Positions 15,091 to 23,560 of a stretch of 64,000 bases of DNA are shown here, one piece after another. The stretch is from JAQGMV01 sp035626595 (lineage in GTDB: Bacteria; Pseudomonadota; Gammaproteobacteria; Burkholderiales; SG8-41). The position numbers and the translations under genes were made by a program. The notes beneath the pieces are model-generated. The model was given only the letters and a program-made list of their open reading frames with translations, was not told where the DNA came from and did not search any database. The stretch lies in NCBI GenBank assembly GCA_035626595.1, contig DASPNJ010000101.1, positions 9,386 through 73,385 on the forward strand, read 5' to 3'. The first letter of the stretch is position 1. Every line of letters starts with the position of its first letter.

Positions 15091-17508
15091 CTAAACAAAG
15101 TCGATGAACATGGCCGAGGTCCAGACCTTCGCGTCGTCGGTCTGACGCCCGTGGAAGTACACCGGCCGGAAGCCGTGCGGACCGTTCACCGGTTCGATTT
15201 CGAGCGTGCCGCTCACGTCGATGGGCGTGGCCTTGTCGGCGATGCGTTCGACCGCGAGGAAGAGCTCGCAGCCTCCCAGCTCCTTACGGAGCCGGCCTTC
15301 GCTCGCGAGGAGCTCCGCGCCGGTCACTTCCCAGTCGAACGTCGGGCAATGCACGAAGGGATTGCCTGCGAGCGGATCGCCCACTTTGACGTAGCTGTCG
15401 ATGCGCCCCTGAATGCGGATGCGGCAGTGCGCGAGATTGGAGACGTCGATCACGATCGAATCGGCGTCGCCGTAGGTGTCCGTGCGGAACGCAATGTCGG
15501 TGGGGCCGGCGCGCCAGCACGACTCCTCGGGGTGCTCGAAGCCGCCGCCCGCGAACGCGTTGATCGTGCCGTTGACGACGCTTACCGTGCCTCGCCATTC
15601 TGCCCAGCGATAGCGGTCGCGGATGCGCGCGCCGCCCCAACGCACCCGAATGCGGCGCCCGGAATAGCCCGCCTCCTTCTGAAGATCGCGGCGCCAGATG
15701 ACGCCCGTGTGGTCGTAGGCCATGACCTCGTCCCAGCCCTGCAGGCCGAGGAAGCGGTATTCGATCTTCGCCGGTCCCGAATGCCGGAACTCATCGCCCT
15801 GGATGTGCTTGCCGCAGCGCGCGATGGCGGCGACACGCTCGCCGGTCGCGGCGAAGGTATGGCGCGCGCGCAGCGCGCGGCCGAAGCTCTTGCGGTCGAG
15901 CGCGTCCGCGATCACGCCGGTGATGCCGCCCTTGGTGCCGAAAACCTGTGTGCCGGGCAGACCGCCCCCGGGGCGTCCGCGGTGCTCGTCGCCGCTCGCC
16001 GAGGCGCCGAGCTTGTAGCCGCGCTCGATCACGTCCTGATACAGCCAGCCGAAGTGCCCCCACGCGGAGGTGATCTCGATGAGACGCTCGAGCTCGGGGT
16101 GATGCCAGTCGGGGATGTAGCGCCGGCCGCCCACGTGCGGCATCACGAGATGGTTTTCGGGATCGTCGATGTATGCAAGCCACAGCTCCTCGACCGGCCA
16201 GCGCCCGAGATCGACGCCGGTGCCCTTCATGTCCTCGTTCCAGGTGAAGGTGCGGTTGTGCTCGCCTCTCGCGTTGTAGGGAAAGCCGGGCTTCGTCTCG
16301 CCCAGGAAGACGACGTTGTGATCGCCGCCCGCGGTGGAGCTTCCGCACCACTCCTGCACCGGATAGCACAGGAACTCGCCGTCGCGGTGCAGCTCCGCGA
16401 GCGCCTTCAAGCCGAGCTCCCAGTTCGCGTCGGTGATCTGGAAGTCGTTCGCGGTGTACGCGGTGGCGTCGAGCGCGGCGATGTCGCGGGCATACGCCGT
16501 GTTGTAGTGCGGGCTGTTCGTGCCGACGGTGTCGTGTGCATGAACGTGCAGATCGGCATAGAAGATGCGCGGCGACGGCGCTGCCGGATCGATCGTGACG
16601 TAATGCACCGCGGGCTTCACGTCGGCCGCGCCGGGCATGCACGCCATCACTTTGAGCTCACCCGCGTCGCGCGGCAGATCGTCGACGGCAGCGCTTGCCC
16701 ATTCGCCCGCGCCCAGCTCGATCGTGCGCCGATACACTTCGCGCCCGGCGCGCTCCGCCGTCACCTCGATCTCCGCGTTGCTGCCGGTGCACGCGTTGCC
16801 CCAGCGGTCGTGCGCGGAGGCGCGCAGCCTGTACGGCGTACCGGGCCGCGCGAGGCGTGGGCCCATCAACGACAGGCTCTCCGCCTCGCCGGGCACGATG
16901 TCGATGACGACGTCGCCCGGCACCGCCACGAACCGCGACGTGCCGAGCGGGTCGACGTAGCAGCGGAATCTGAACTTGTCTTCGACGAACGTCTGGACGC
17001 GCGTGCCGGGACCGCCCGCTCTGCGATCGCCGAGCCGGATGATGATGTGATCGCCGGCGTTGAGGTAGCCGTCGACGGTATCGACGATCACCGCCTTCTG
17101 GAACGGCCGCTCGTGGCCCTTCTGGTCAAAGCGCACCTTGAGCGACTGCACCGCCGCGGGGCTCTGTCCCTCGGCGAGCGGACCCGCGTGATACTCGGCC
17201 GAAACGTAGTTGGCGCCCGCCGGATCGGTGGTCTGGAACAGCGCCCAGTCGGAATAGAACTTGAATGTCGCCTTGAACCACGCCCCGTCGGCGACACCTG
17301 AAGCGCCGACCTCGTAGTCCAGCACGATCTCGGTCCACTGGCCGGCGACCAGACGATCGACGTTACAGGTGACGCGGCCGACGAACGGTCGCGCACGATT
17401 GCGTTCGTACAGTCCGCGCGGAGCGACGTAGCGGCCGAGGCGCGCTCGCAGGTCTTCTTCGGTGACGGGCCTGACCGCGTCGGCGGCGAGATCGGTAGGA
17501 CGGTTCAT
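15091..17508 (-). CDS. DUF3604 family protein with PHP-like metal motifs
   Basis: An 805-residue protein starting after GAAGGAG. Residues 1-300 look like beta-sandwich modules. A PHP-type metallohydrolase core follows: FYADLHVHAHDTVGTNSP near 315 (HxH), GDHNVVFLGE near 395, MPHVGGRR near 455 and SASGDEHRGRPGGGLPG near 510. His/Asp positions of this kind bind metals in PHP-superfamily hydrolases, but DUF3604 has no settled reaction. No signal peptide is seen. It sits 25 nt after a DASS anion transporter in the same direction, so it may process the imported anion. That functional link is inference only. Confidence 0.85.
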   Translation of the reverse strand: MNRPTDLAADAVRPVTEEDLRARLGRYVAPRGLYERNRARPFVGRVTCNVDRLVAGQWTEIVLDYEVGASGVADGAWFKATFKFYSDWALFQTTDPAGANYVSAEYHAGPLAEGQSPAAVQSLKVRFDQKGHERPFQKAVIVDTVDGYLNAGDHIIIRLGDRRAGGPGTRVQTFVEDKFRFRCYVDPLGTSRFVAVPGDVVIDIVPGEAESLSLMGPRLARPGTPYRLRASAHDRWGNACTGSNAEIEVTAERAGREVYRRTIELGAGEWASAAVDDLPRDAGELKVMACMPGAADVKPAVHYVTIDPAAPSPRIFYADLHVHAHDTVGTNSPHYNTAYARDIAALDATAYTANDFQITDANWELGLKALAELHRDGEFLCYPVQEWCGSSTAGGDHNVVFLGETKPGFPYNARGEHNRTFTWNEDMKGTGVDLGRWPVEELWLAYIDDPENHLVMPHVGGRRYIPDWHHPELERLIEITSAWGHFGWLYQDVIERGYKLGASASGDEHRGRPGGGLPGTQVFGTKGGITGVIADALDRKSFGRALRARHTFAATGERVAAIARCGKHIQGDEFRHSGPAKIEYRFLGLQGWDEVMAYDHTGVIWRRDLQKEAGYSGRRIRVRWGGARIRDRYRWAEWRGTVSVVNGTINAFAGGGFEHPEESCWRAGPTDIAFRTDTYGDADSIVIDVSNLAHCRIRIQGRIDSYVKVGDPLAGNPFVHCPTFDWEVTGAELLASEGRLRKELGGCELFLAVERIADKATPIDVSGTLEIEPVNGPHGFRPVYFHGRQTDDAKVWTSAMFIDFV

Positions 17509-17533
17509 CGCTGCATTGCTCCTTCGTGAGGGG

Positions 17534-19081
17534 TCATTTCTGGAACGGCCACGGCGCGGTCGGATCCCACACCGGCAGGCCCATGAACGCGTACCACGGG
17601 GCCATGACCAGGATGCCGTAGGCGATCCCGATCAGTACGGCGACCGATCCGACTCTCGCGTAATCGGTCGTGGTGAACGTGCCGCTCGAATAGGCGATCA
17701 CGGCGGCGGTGATCTGCGTCGGCAGGATGTAGGCGAACGTGTCGGTGTCCGATACCAGCATCGTGAACGCGACCGGATGCAGTCCCAGCTTGGGCGCCAT
17801 CGCCAGCAGGATCGGCGCGAGCATGGTGATCGCCGCGACGTTGGAGAGCATCCCGAGGCGGATGAAGTGCGTGCCCACCATCAGGATCAGCAGGATCATC
17901 CACCACGCATGCCCGTCGGCGAGCGGATGGATGCGGTCGGAGAGCCACTGCGCGAGCCCCGAGCTGCCCATCGCCGCGGACATCGAGAGCGCCCCGGCGA
18001 GGAGCAGCAGCGTGCCCCAGATCGTGCGGTCCTGGATGTCTTTCCATTTGAAGCCGAAGAGCCCGGGAATGAAGAGCGCCGCGAGGCCGATCAGCGCAGC
18101 GTTGTGGGCGGCGATCTTGTGCCACGGCTCGGTCATCCACGCGAGCGCGATCAGGCCGAACACGGTGAGGATGAGCCATTCGGCCTGAGTCATGGGCGGC
18201 AGCGCCTGGTTCTGCTTCTGCACGGCGGCGTATCCGCCATGGATGCCTACGGCGCGCGTCTTGAAGAAGTGCTGCACCCACCACTGCGTGAGCACGAACA
18301 TCCCGAGATACGGCCACTGCAGCAGGAACCAGTCGACATACGAGATCCGCAGTCCGAGCTGCGACTCGAACAGTCCCACGAGCACGAGGTTCGGCAGGTG
18401 TGCCGTCATGATGCACATGCCGCTGATCATCGAGCCGTAGACGAGGGTCTGGATGACGATCGCCTTCCTGCCGTTGCGCTCAGCTTCGGTTTCGCCGAAG
18501 AAGCGCGTGATGCCGTTGATCACGGGCAGCAGCGTCGCCGCGCGCGCGTTCGCCGCGGGGATGATGAGCGAGAGCACCATGTTCACGGCGAACATCGCCC
18601 AGATGACGCCGTTCACCGTCCTCACCTTCATCTTGTTCAGCAGCGACAGCGCGATGCGCCGATCGAGCCCCGCAGCCTGCATGATCGCGGCGAAGATAAA
18701 GGCGGCCAGGCATAGAAACACCACCGGCGTCGTGAAGCCGCTCGCCGCACGCGGAAACGGCGAGGCGCCGCCCGAGAGCACGAGCAGCATGGGAATCATG
18801 AGTCCCGAGACGCCGACGGGCATCGCCTCGAAGATCCACATGGTGCACGCCCACACCATCACCGCGAGCACGGCTTTGCCCTGCGCCGAGAGGCCGTCGG
18901 GAACGGGCATCATGAACAGGATGAAGAAGAACGCGGCCCACGCGAGCGCGAAACCGACAATCGTCTTGCGCGGGTTGCCGCCGGCCGCGGATATGTTCTC
19001 GCGCCAGCGTTCGATGAAGCCGTTGCCCAGCGGGGGCGCGACGGCGGTGGTGGCCGTCGTCAGCGGTACGCCATTGCCCAT
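17534..19081 (-). CDS. DASS/SLC13-family anion symporter
   Basis: A 515-residue inner-membrane carrier with 11 or more hydrophobic segments after a 35-residue cytoplasmic lead. Landmarks include IFEAMPVGVSGLMIPMLLVL, IPAANARAATLLPVINGI in the first half and GMLSNVAAITMLAPILLA in the second. These fall near the two substrate/Na+ motifs of divalent anion:Na+ symporters. Members carry dicarboxylates, citrate or sulfate. Placed between a Crp-type regulator and a sulfite-dehydrogenase-like operon, it could move sulfate, a sulfonate or a dicarboxylate. Sequence alone does not decide. AGGAGG lies 2 nt before the start, which is unusually close. Confidence 0.87.
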   Translation of the reverse strand: MGNGVPLTTATTAVAPPLGNGFIERWRENISAAGGNPRKTIVGFALAWAAFFFILFMMPVPDGLSAQGKAVLAVMVWACTMWIFEAMPVGVSGLMIPMLLVLSGGASPFPRAASGFTTPVVFLCLAAFIFAAIMQAAGLDRRIALSLLNKMKVRTVNGVIWAMFAVNMVLSLIIPAANARAATLLPVINGITRFFGETEAERNGRKAIVIQTLVYGSMISGMCIMTAHLPNLVLVGLFESQLGLRISYVDWFLLQWPYLGMFVLTQWWVQHFFKTRAVGIHGGYAAVQKQNQALPPMTQAEWLILTVFGLIALAWMTEPWHKIAAHNAALIGLAALFIPGLFGFKWKDIQDRTIWGTLLLLAGALSMSAAMGSSGLAQWLSDRIHPLADGHAWWMILLILMVGTHFIRLGMLSNVAAITMLAPILLAMAPKLGLHPVAFTMLVSDTDTFAYILPTQITAAVIAYSSGTFTTTDYARVGSVAVLIGIAYGILVMAPWYAFMGLPVWDPTAPWPFQK

Positions 19082-19175
19082 CTCTCCTCCTAGCTTCGAA
19101 TGACTGCGCGCACGCGGCCGTGTGTGAGTTTTGATGCGCGTGCTGGATTAAGTTAGCATCGGGCGCCCCCGGAGT
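19082..19175. promoter_or_regulatory. Divergent promoter region between DASS transporter and Crp/Fnr regulator
   Basis: A 94-bp divergent spacer. The plus-strand gene has GGAG only 1 nt before its ATG, so a longer leader or unusual initiation is possible. A TGTGA half-site (19121-19125) resembles half of a Crp box, but no matching second half at the usual spacing was found. Regulation of the transporter operon by the adjacent Crp/Fnr protein is inferred from arrangement. Confidence 0.4.
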
Positions 19176-19931
19176 ATGTCAGCCAGCCGACATCGCGCGT
19201 CCACCAGCGCCGCCCCGCCTGCGGCCGCGGCGCGCGAGCCCTATTCCGGCGACGCCGGCGCGATCACGCCATCGAACTTTCTCGCACAGCTTGAGCCCGT
19301 CGATCACAAGGCACTCGTGGCGCTTGCGGCATTGCAGCGATACGCGAAGGGCAGCTTCGTGTTCCGCGCGGGCTCCCCGGGAAACAACGTGTACTTCCTC
19401 GTCGACGGCAAGGTGAAGATCAAGCAGCTTTCGCCCGCGGGCCGCGAGGTGATCCTGTGGTTCTGCCTGCCGGGCGAAATCTTCGGCTTGGCGGAGGTGG
19501 CGCGCGGCGGCGGACGCGTCGTGAGCGCGCAGGCGTGCGAAGCTTCAGACGTGCTGGCGGTGCCGCAGGAGCGTTTTCGCAGCTATCTCGCCGCGCATCC
19601 GCGGGTGGCGCAGCTCAGTATGCAGGTGCTCGCGCACCGTCTGCGCGTGCTCGGCGAGATGTTCGTGAACCTGGTCGCCGACGACGTCAACACGCGTCTT
19701 GCCAAGCTCATCCTGCGCCTGTGCTCGCGCTACGGCACGCGCGTGGAGGGCGAGCTGCGGCTGAACCTGCCGCTCACGCACCAGGAGATCGCCGACATGA
19801 TCGGCACGACGCGCCAGACGGTGACGACCGCGTTGAGCGCGCTCAAGCGCAAGGGTGTTCTGACCATGGAAGCGCATCGCGTGCGCATCGACAGCGAGGA
19901 ACGCCTGCACGAGCTGGGCGGCGCCGCCTAG
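19176..19931 (+). CDS. Crp/Fnr-family transcriptional regulator
   Basis: A 251-residue regulator. After a 30-residue Ala/Pro-rich lead comes a cyclic-nucleotide-type beta-roll (FRAGSPGNNVYFLVDGKVKI, LPGEIFGLAEVARGGG), a dimer helix, and a winged helix-turn-helix near 205-225 (LTHQEIADMIGTTRQTVTTA). The N-terminal Cys cluster of oxygen-sensing FNR is absent, so a small-molecule or redox ligand is more likely than an Fe-S cluster. It is divergent from the DASS-DUF3604 genes and probably controls them, perhaps with the sulfite dehydrogenase operon. The ligand is unknown. Confidence 0.9.
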   Translation: MSASRHRASTSAAPPAAAAREPYSGDAGAITPSNFLAQLEPVDHKALVALAALQRYAKGSFVFRAGSPGNNVYFLVDGKVKIKQLSPAGREVILWFCLPGEIFGLAEVARGGGRVVSAQACEASDVLAVPQERFRSYLAAHPRVAQLSMQVLAHRLRVLGEMFVNLVADDVNTRLAKLILRLCSRYGTRVEGELRLNLPLTHQEIADMIGTTRQTVTTALSALKRKGVLTMEAHRVRIDSEERLHELGGAA

Positions 19932-19948
19932 CGGCGGCTAGGCGCAGC

Positions 19949-20116
19949 TCAGCTTCCCGCGATCTCCGCTGCCGACTTGATTCGCGGCGACCACGGGCAG
20001 CGTCGGAATCGACTTGAGGCCCGACCCCGTTGAAACAGCCACGATGCGCTCACCGCGGTTGACGATGGCGAAACAGTTTCGCCGCTGGGGATTACTTCGA
20101 GATGCGTGAGATTCAT
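19949..20116 (-). pseudogene. Internally deleted remnant of a threonine-synthase-like gene
   Basis: The first codons (MNLTHLEVIPSGETVS from ATG 20116, with AAGGAGA upstream) copy the start of the enzyme at 22332-23534. The last part matches its C-terminus, including IKSAAEIAGS and the stop (intact copy: IKSAAEIAES). More than 1 kb between is missing, and a middle stretch resembling GERIVAVSTGSGLKSIPT is in another frame. A 56-codon open frame survives by chance but should not make a working enzyme. It marks an old tandem duplication here. Confidence 0.75.
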
Positions 20117-20276
20117 CGTGTCTCCTTATGCGACCCCCATGGCTGCAATGGCATACCCGTCGATTTCACACTCTTGTGGGCCGGTCTCCTGCTGGAGCCG
20201 GCATGCACCGGCCAGCAACAGAAGGCGCTGTCGATTTCCCCCGCCCTCATTCGACTAAGTGCCAAAGGAGCCGGAA

Positions 20277-20489
20277 ATGGAAATCGTCACTGGCCTTGCC
20301 GAAACCCTGCGCCGAGCGCTGCACAAGGCCGGGCCCTACCTCATCGTGGAGATCGTCCTGCCCGGCGGCACGCTGTTTGCGCTGGCGCTGGCGGTTTATC
20401 GGTACAGGAAGTTGATTTCTGTCGATGCGGTCGAAGAGCGTTTCCGTGCGCCACGAGATCGCCACGGCGCCGTCGGCGCCTCGCAATGA
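20277..20489 (+). CDS. Small putative membrane protein
   Basis: A 70-residue protein starting MEIVTGLAETLRRALHKAG behind a strong AAGGAG site 7 nt upstream. One membrane segment is predicted by eye at about 20-45 (YLIVEIVLPGGTLFALALAV), followed by basic YRYRK. The last 15 or so residues (RAPRDRHGAVGASQ) are encoded by a dispersed repeat, so the ancestral C-terminus may have been shorter or different. I do not recognise a function. It precedes the VOC protein gene by 32 nt and could be co-transcribed. Confidence 0.6.
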   Translation: MEIVTGLAETLRRALHKAGPYLIVEIVLPGGTLFALALAVYRYRKLISVDAVEERFRAPRDRHGAVGASQ

Positions 20490-20490
20490 C
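20446..20490. repeat. Dispersed palindromic repeat, copy B (half element)
   Basis: GTGCGCCACGAGATCGCCAC through CTCGCAATGAC. The same core occurs at 34642-34686 and 63022-63063. This copy has one arm only and encodes the end of the small membrane protein. Confidence 0.65.
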
Positions 20491-20521
20491 ACCCGAACTT
20501 CAACATTTGCAAGGAGGCGCC

Positions 20522-20896
20522 ATGCTGCAGAACGCTCCGATGTATGCATACATCCCGGCGAAAGACGTGGACCGGGCGCGCAAGTTCTACGAAGGCAAAC
20601 TCGGTTTCAAGCCGAAGGAGGAAATCGCGGGCGGCGTCGTCTACGAATTCGCCAACGGCACGTCCTGCTTCCTCTATCAGACGCCGAACGCCGGCACCTC
20701 TCAGGCGAGCCAGGCGTTCTGGCAGGTGGAGGACATCGAGAAAGAGGTCGCGGACCTGAAAGCGCGCGGCGTGAAGCTCGAAAAGTACGACCTGCCCGGC
20801 GTTGACGAGGAAGGCATCGAAACCGGCGATGGCGCCAGGGCTGCGTGGTTCAAGGATACCGAAGGGAACATCATGGCGGTGATTCAGGCCATCTGA
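20522..20896 (+). CDS. VOC-family (glyoxalase-fold) protein
   Basis: A 124-residue single-domain protein behind AAGGAGGCGCC. MYAYIPAKDVDRARKFYEGK and LGFKPKEE are the N-terminal half of a vicinal-oxygen-chelate module. FWQVEDIEKEVADLKARGVK and AAWFKDTEGNIMAVIQ close the second half. The family binds a metal in a beta-alpha-beta-beta-beta pair and includes glyoxalases, extradiol dioxygenases and resistance proteins; this small form has no assigned substrate. It converges on the MFS gene, 7 nt away. Its 3' end is duplicated at 22299-22328. Confidence 0.88.
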   Translation: MLQNAPMYAYIPAKDVDRARKFYEGKLGFKPKEEIAGGVVYEFANGTSCFLYQTPNAGTSQASQAFWQVEDIEKEVADLKARGVKLEKYDLPGVDEEGIETGDGARAAWFKDTEGNIMAVIQAI

Positions 20897-20903
20897 CCGG
20901 CCG

Positions 20904-22178
20904 TCAGGCGATTCGCTGTCGCCGCGTCGCACCCCATAGTGCGATGCTGGATAGCAGCACCCCCATCGCGACGCCGACGATCACGAGGTCGTAACTGCCG
21001 TAGCGGTCGAACATCCAGCCGGCCCACCACGGCCCTGCCGCCGAGCCCAGGCCGAAGCCGAGGTCGAGCAGCCCGAGGATCGTGCCCAAATTCTTGCCTG
21101 AGAACCGATCGGAAACGGCCGAGGCATAGACTGGGGCGATGGCGTTGAAGCCGAGCCCGAACGTCAGCAGGTAGCCCGACAACAGCGTAATGCGCAAGGC
21201 GGCGGATTCGGCCGGAACGACAGACGCCAGCCACAGCAACGTCAGCCCGACGAGGCTGATGCCGCACATGACGATCACGCAGGCCGAGCGGCCGATCCGG
21301 TCCGAGAGCGATCCCCATATCAAGCCGCCCACGGCGCGCACTACACCGAGCATGCCGAAGATGAGCGACGCCAGCGTCAGGCCGTAGCCCATGTCCACCA
21401 GCATGCGTGTCTGGTGCACGACGATGGTCATGGTGCACACACCGATCAGGGCGACGGCGATGGCGAGCAGCCAGAAGTGCCGAGTGCGCACCGCGGCGTC
21501 GACGGTGGCGCTCGCCCTGGCAGGCGCGGCACGCGCGGCGGCCGCCGGTGGCGCGCCATCGCGTACCAGCCCGACGCGCTCCGCGGAATGTCGATGGATC
21601 GCGATGTTCACGGGGATCAGCACCACGATTGCGGCAATGCCAACCCACCACATGGCGTCCCGCCACCCGACGTGCACGATCAACTCTGCGCTCACTGCGG
21701 CGACTGCGAGTGAGCCGAGACCGGTGCCGGCGAGGGTCAGTCCCGACGCGAGACCGCGACGCCGGTCGAACCAGCGCGGCACGATCGCCATGTGCGGGAT
21801 GAATCCGAGCGCCGCGTAGCTGAACCCCAACAGGATGCCGTAGGCGGCGGTCAAACCAACGAGCGATTGGCTTGTCGAGCAGAGCATGAGCCCCGCGCCC
21901 ATGCACAGCGCGCCGATCGGGAAGAGCACGCGCGCGCCCATGCGATCGAACAGGTAGCCGCTCAGCGCCGCCGTGCACGCATAGACGATCATCGCGGCGG
22001 AGACCACGCCCGCCGTTTCCGCGCGCCCCCAGCCTGTCTCGTCGAGGATCGCTGAATAGTAGACGCCGAACGCGAAGCGGAATCCGATGGAGATGAACAG
22101 CGTCAGGAACATCGCCGCGACGATGACCCAGCCGTAGTAGATGCCGCGCCGGCCGAACCAACCGATCAGATCAGCCAC
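20904..22178 (-). CDS. MFS transporter, monocarboxylate/oxalate-formate type
   Basis: About 424 residues with 12 hydrophobic segments. The start GTG 22178 gives VADLIGWFGRRGIYYGWVIV, a typical opening. The frame is open to GTG 22295, but that extension looks like duplicated debris. Signature loops are YLFDRMGARVLFPIG between TM2 and TM3 and SLSDRIGRSACVIV in the second half. The YYGWVIVAAMFLTLF opening resembles oxalate:formate antiporter/MCT relatives that move small organic acids. It lies between the intact VOC gene and a copy of that gene's tail, so it may have been inserted there. Confidence 0.87.
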   Translation of the reverse strand: MADLIGWFGRRGIYYGWVIVAAMFLTLFISIGFRFAFGVYYSAILDETGWGRAETAGVVSAAMIVYACTAALSGYLFDRMGARVLFPIGALCMGAGLMLCSTSQSLVGLTAAYGILLGFSYAALGFIPHMAIVPRWFDRRRGLASGLTLAGTGLGSLAVAAVSAELIVHVGWRDAMWWVGIAAIVVLIPVNIAIHRHSAERVGLVRDGAPPAAAARAAPARASATVDAAVRTRHFWLLAIAVALIGVCTMTIVVHQTRMLVDMGYGLTLASLIFGMLGVVRAVGGLIWGSLSDRIGRSACVIVMCGISLVGLTLLWLASVVPAESAALRITLLSGYLLTFGLGFNAIAPVYASAVSDRFSGKNLGTILGLLDLGFGLGSAAGPWWAGWMFDRYGSYDLVIVGVAMGVLLSSIALWGATRRQRIA

Positions 22179-22298
22179 GGCCGCCTGGATTCGCGCATAC
22201 GCGGGACATGACGAGCAGGCCGCAATCTCGTTCTGAAGGAGGCGCAGGACAGCGACGGCCGCTTCCCCGAACCGCGTCTGACGCGACAACGCCACGCG

Positions 22299-22328
22299 AA
22301 CATCATGGCCGTGATTCAGGCCATGTAG
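22299..22328 (+). pseudogene. Duplicated 3' tail of the VOC gene
   Basis: These 30 bp read NIMAVIQAM and a stop, against NIMAVIQAI and a stop at the end of the intact VOC gene (20867-20896). The stop is 3 nt from the convergent stop of the threonine-synthase-like gene. It marks the original neighbour before the MFS gene came between. Confidence 0.7.
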
Positions 22329-22331
22329 CCA

Positions 22332-23534
22332 TCAACTTTCGGCGATCTCCGCTGCCGACTTGATCCGGTGCTCCGCGACGACCGGCAGCGTCGGAATCGA
22401 TTTGAGTCCGGATCCGGTTGAAACGGCCACGATCCGCTCACCGCGATCGACGATGCCGCGCTGGAGCGCTTTGCGCAGACCCGTGATGATCGTGGCGCTT
22501 TCAGGCGCCGCGAAGATGCCCTCGGCCTGAGCGATCCTGCCGACTTCGACGATCGCTTCGTCGGTCGTGACGCTGATCGCCGCACCGCCGTGCTGCCGGA
22601 TGATCGCGAGCACCGCATCGCCCGCCGGCGGATTCGTCGATTTGAGTCCGCCGGGCGGCACGTCGAGCGCGCCCCACTCCTCCACTTTCGACTTCCCTTC
22701 CTCGAACGCTTTCACGACCGGTGCGCATCCGGCGAACTGCGTGATGACGAGCTTCGGCATGCGGCCCTTGACCCAGCCGAGCGCGAGCAGCTCCTCGAAC
22801 GCCTTCCAGATCGCGATCGCGCCCAGGCCGCCGCCGACCGGGTAGATAACGGCATCGGGTAATTGCCACCCGAGCTGTTCCGCGATCTCGAGGCCCATCG
22901 TTTTCTTGCCTTCGGTGCGATACGGCTCCTTCAGCGTGTTCACGTTGAGCCAGCCGTACTTCGCGGCGGCGTCGGCCACGATTTTCCCGGCGTTGTGCCA
23001 GTCCTCGGTGTAATACGTATGCGCGCCGCCGAGCTCGCAGTGACGGCGGGAGGAGGACTGCGCGTCGGTGGGCAGGATCGTCGTGCACGCGAGGCCCGCG
23101 CGTGCGGCGTAGAGCGCCCACGATCCGCCCGCGTTGCCGGAGCTGTGGAGCGCGACGGCTTTTACGCCGAGCTCCTTATAGCGGCTTACGGCGACCGCGG
23201 CGCCGCGGTCCTTGAAGGTGCCGCTCGGATTGCGGCCTTCGTCCTTGATCCACAGGTTGTCACACCCTACTTCCCCTGCGAGCCGCTCTGTACGGATGAG
23301 CGGCGTCCAGCCTTCGCTCAGCGAGACGATGTTCTTCGGATCGCGAATCGGCAGGAGCGGCGCGTAGCGCCAGAGCGACGCGGGCCCGCGCGCGATGTCC
23401 TGCGGCGTCCACTCCGCTCTGATCCTGGCGAGATCGTAGCGCGCATACAGCAGCGTGCCGGGCGCGGCGTTGATGGCCTGATCCGGCGAAACGCTTTCCC
23501 CGCCGGGGATGACTTCGAGGTGCGTGAGATTCAT
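22332..23534 (-). CDS. Threonine-synthase-like PLP enzyme
   Basis: A 400-residue fold-type II PLP enzyme. Start ATG 23534 follows AAGGACACACG; the frame opens 10 codons earlier without a good site. SLSEGWTPLIRTERLAGEVG and NLWIKDEGRNPSGTFKDRGA hold the PLP-binding Lys (SGTFKDR). HSSGNAGGSWALYAARAGL binds phosphate or substrate, and YPVGGGLGAI is the Gly loop. These fit threonine synthase, which makes threonine from O-phosphohomoserine. Standing alone away from thrA/thrB homologues, and with a dead duplicate nearby, it may instead be a catabolic paralogue (threonine dehydratase- or cysteate-type). Confidence 0.82.
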   Translation of the reverse strand: MNLTHLEVIPGGESVSPDQAINAAPGTLLYARYDLARIRAEWTPQDIARGPASLWRYAPLLPIRDPKNIVSLSEGWTPLIRTERLAGEVGCDNLWIKDEGRNPSGTFKDRGAAVAVSRYKELGVKAVALHSSGNAGGSWALYAARAGLACTTILPTDAQSSSRRHCELGGAHTYYTEDWHNAGKIVADAAAKYGWLNVNTLKEPYRTEGKKTMGLEIAEQLGWQLPDAVIYPVGGGLGAIAIWKAFEELLALGWVKGRMPKLVITQFAGCAPVVKAFEEGKSKVEEWGALDVPPGGLKSTNPPAGDAVLAIIRQHGGAAISVTTDEAIVEVGRIAQAEGIFAAPESATIITGLRKALQRGIVDRGERIVAVSTGSGLKSIPTLPVVAEHRIKSAAEIAES

Positions 23535-23560
23535 CGTGTGTCCTTGTGCGATCACTTTCG

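Noticed and set aside
15151..17301. 716-codon plus-strand open frame opposite the DUF3604 gene
   Set aside because: Antisense shadow of a well-supported gene in high-GC DNA. No ribosome-binding site or family motif.
19176..19931. FNR-type oxygen sensor
   Set aside because: The N-terminal Cys cluster needed for the [4Fe-4S] centre is absent; only scattered Cys residues occur.
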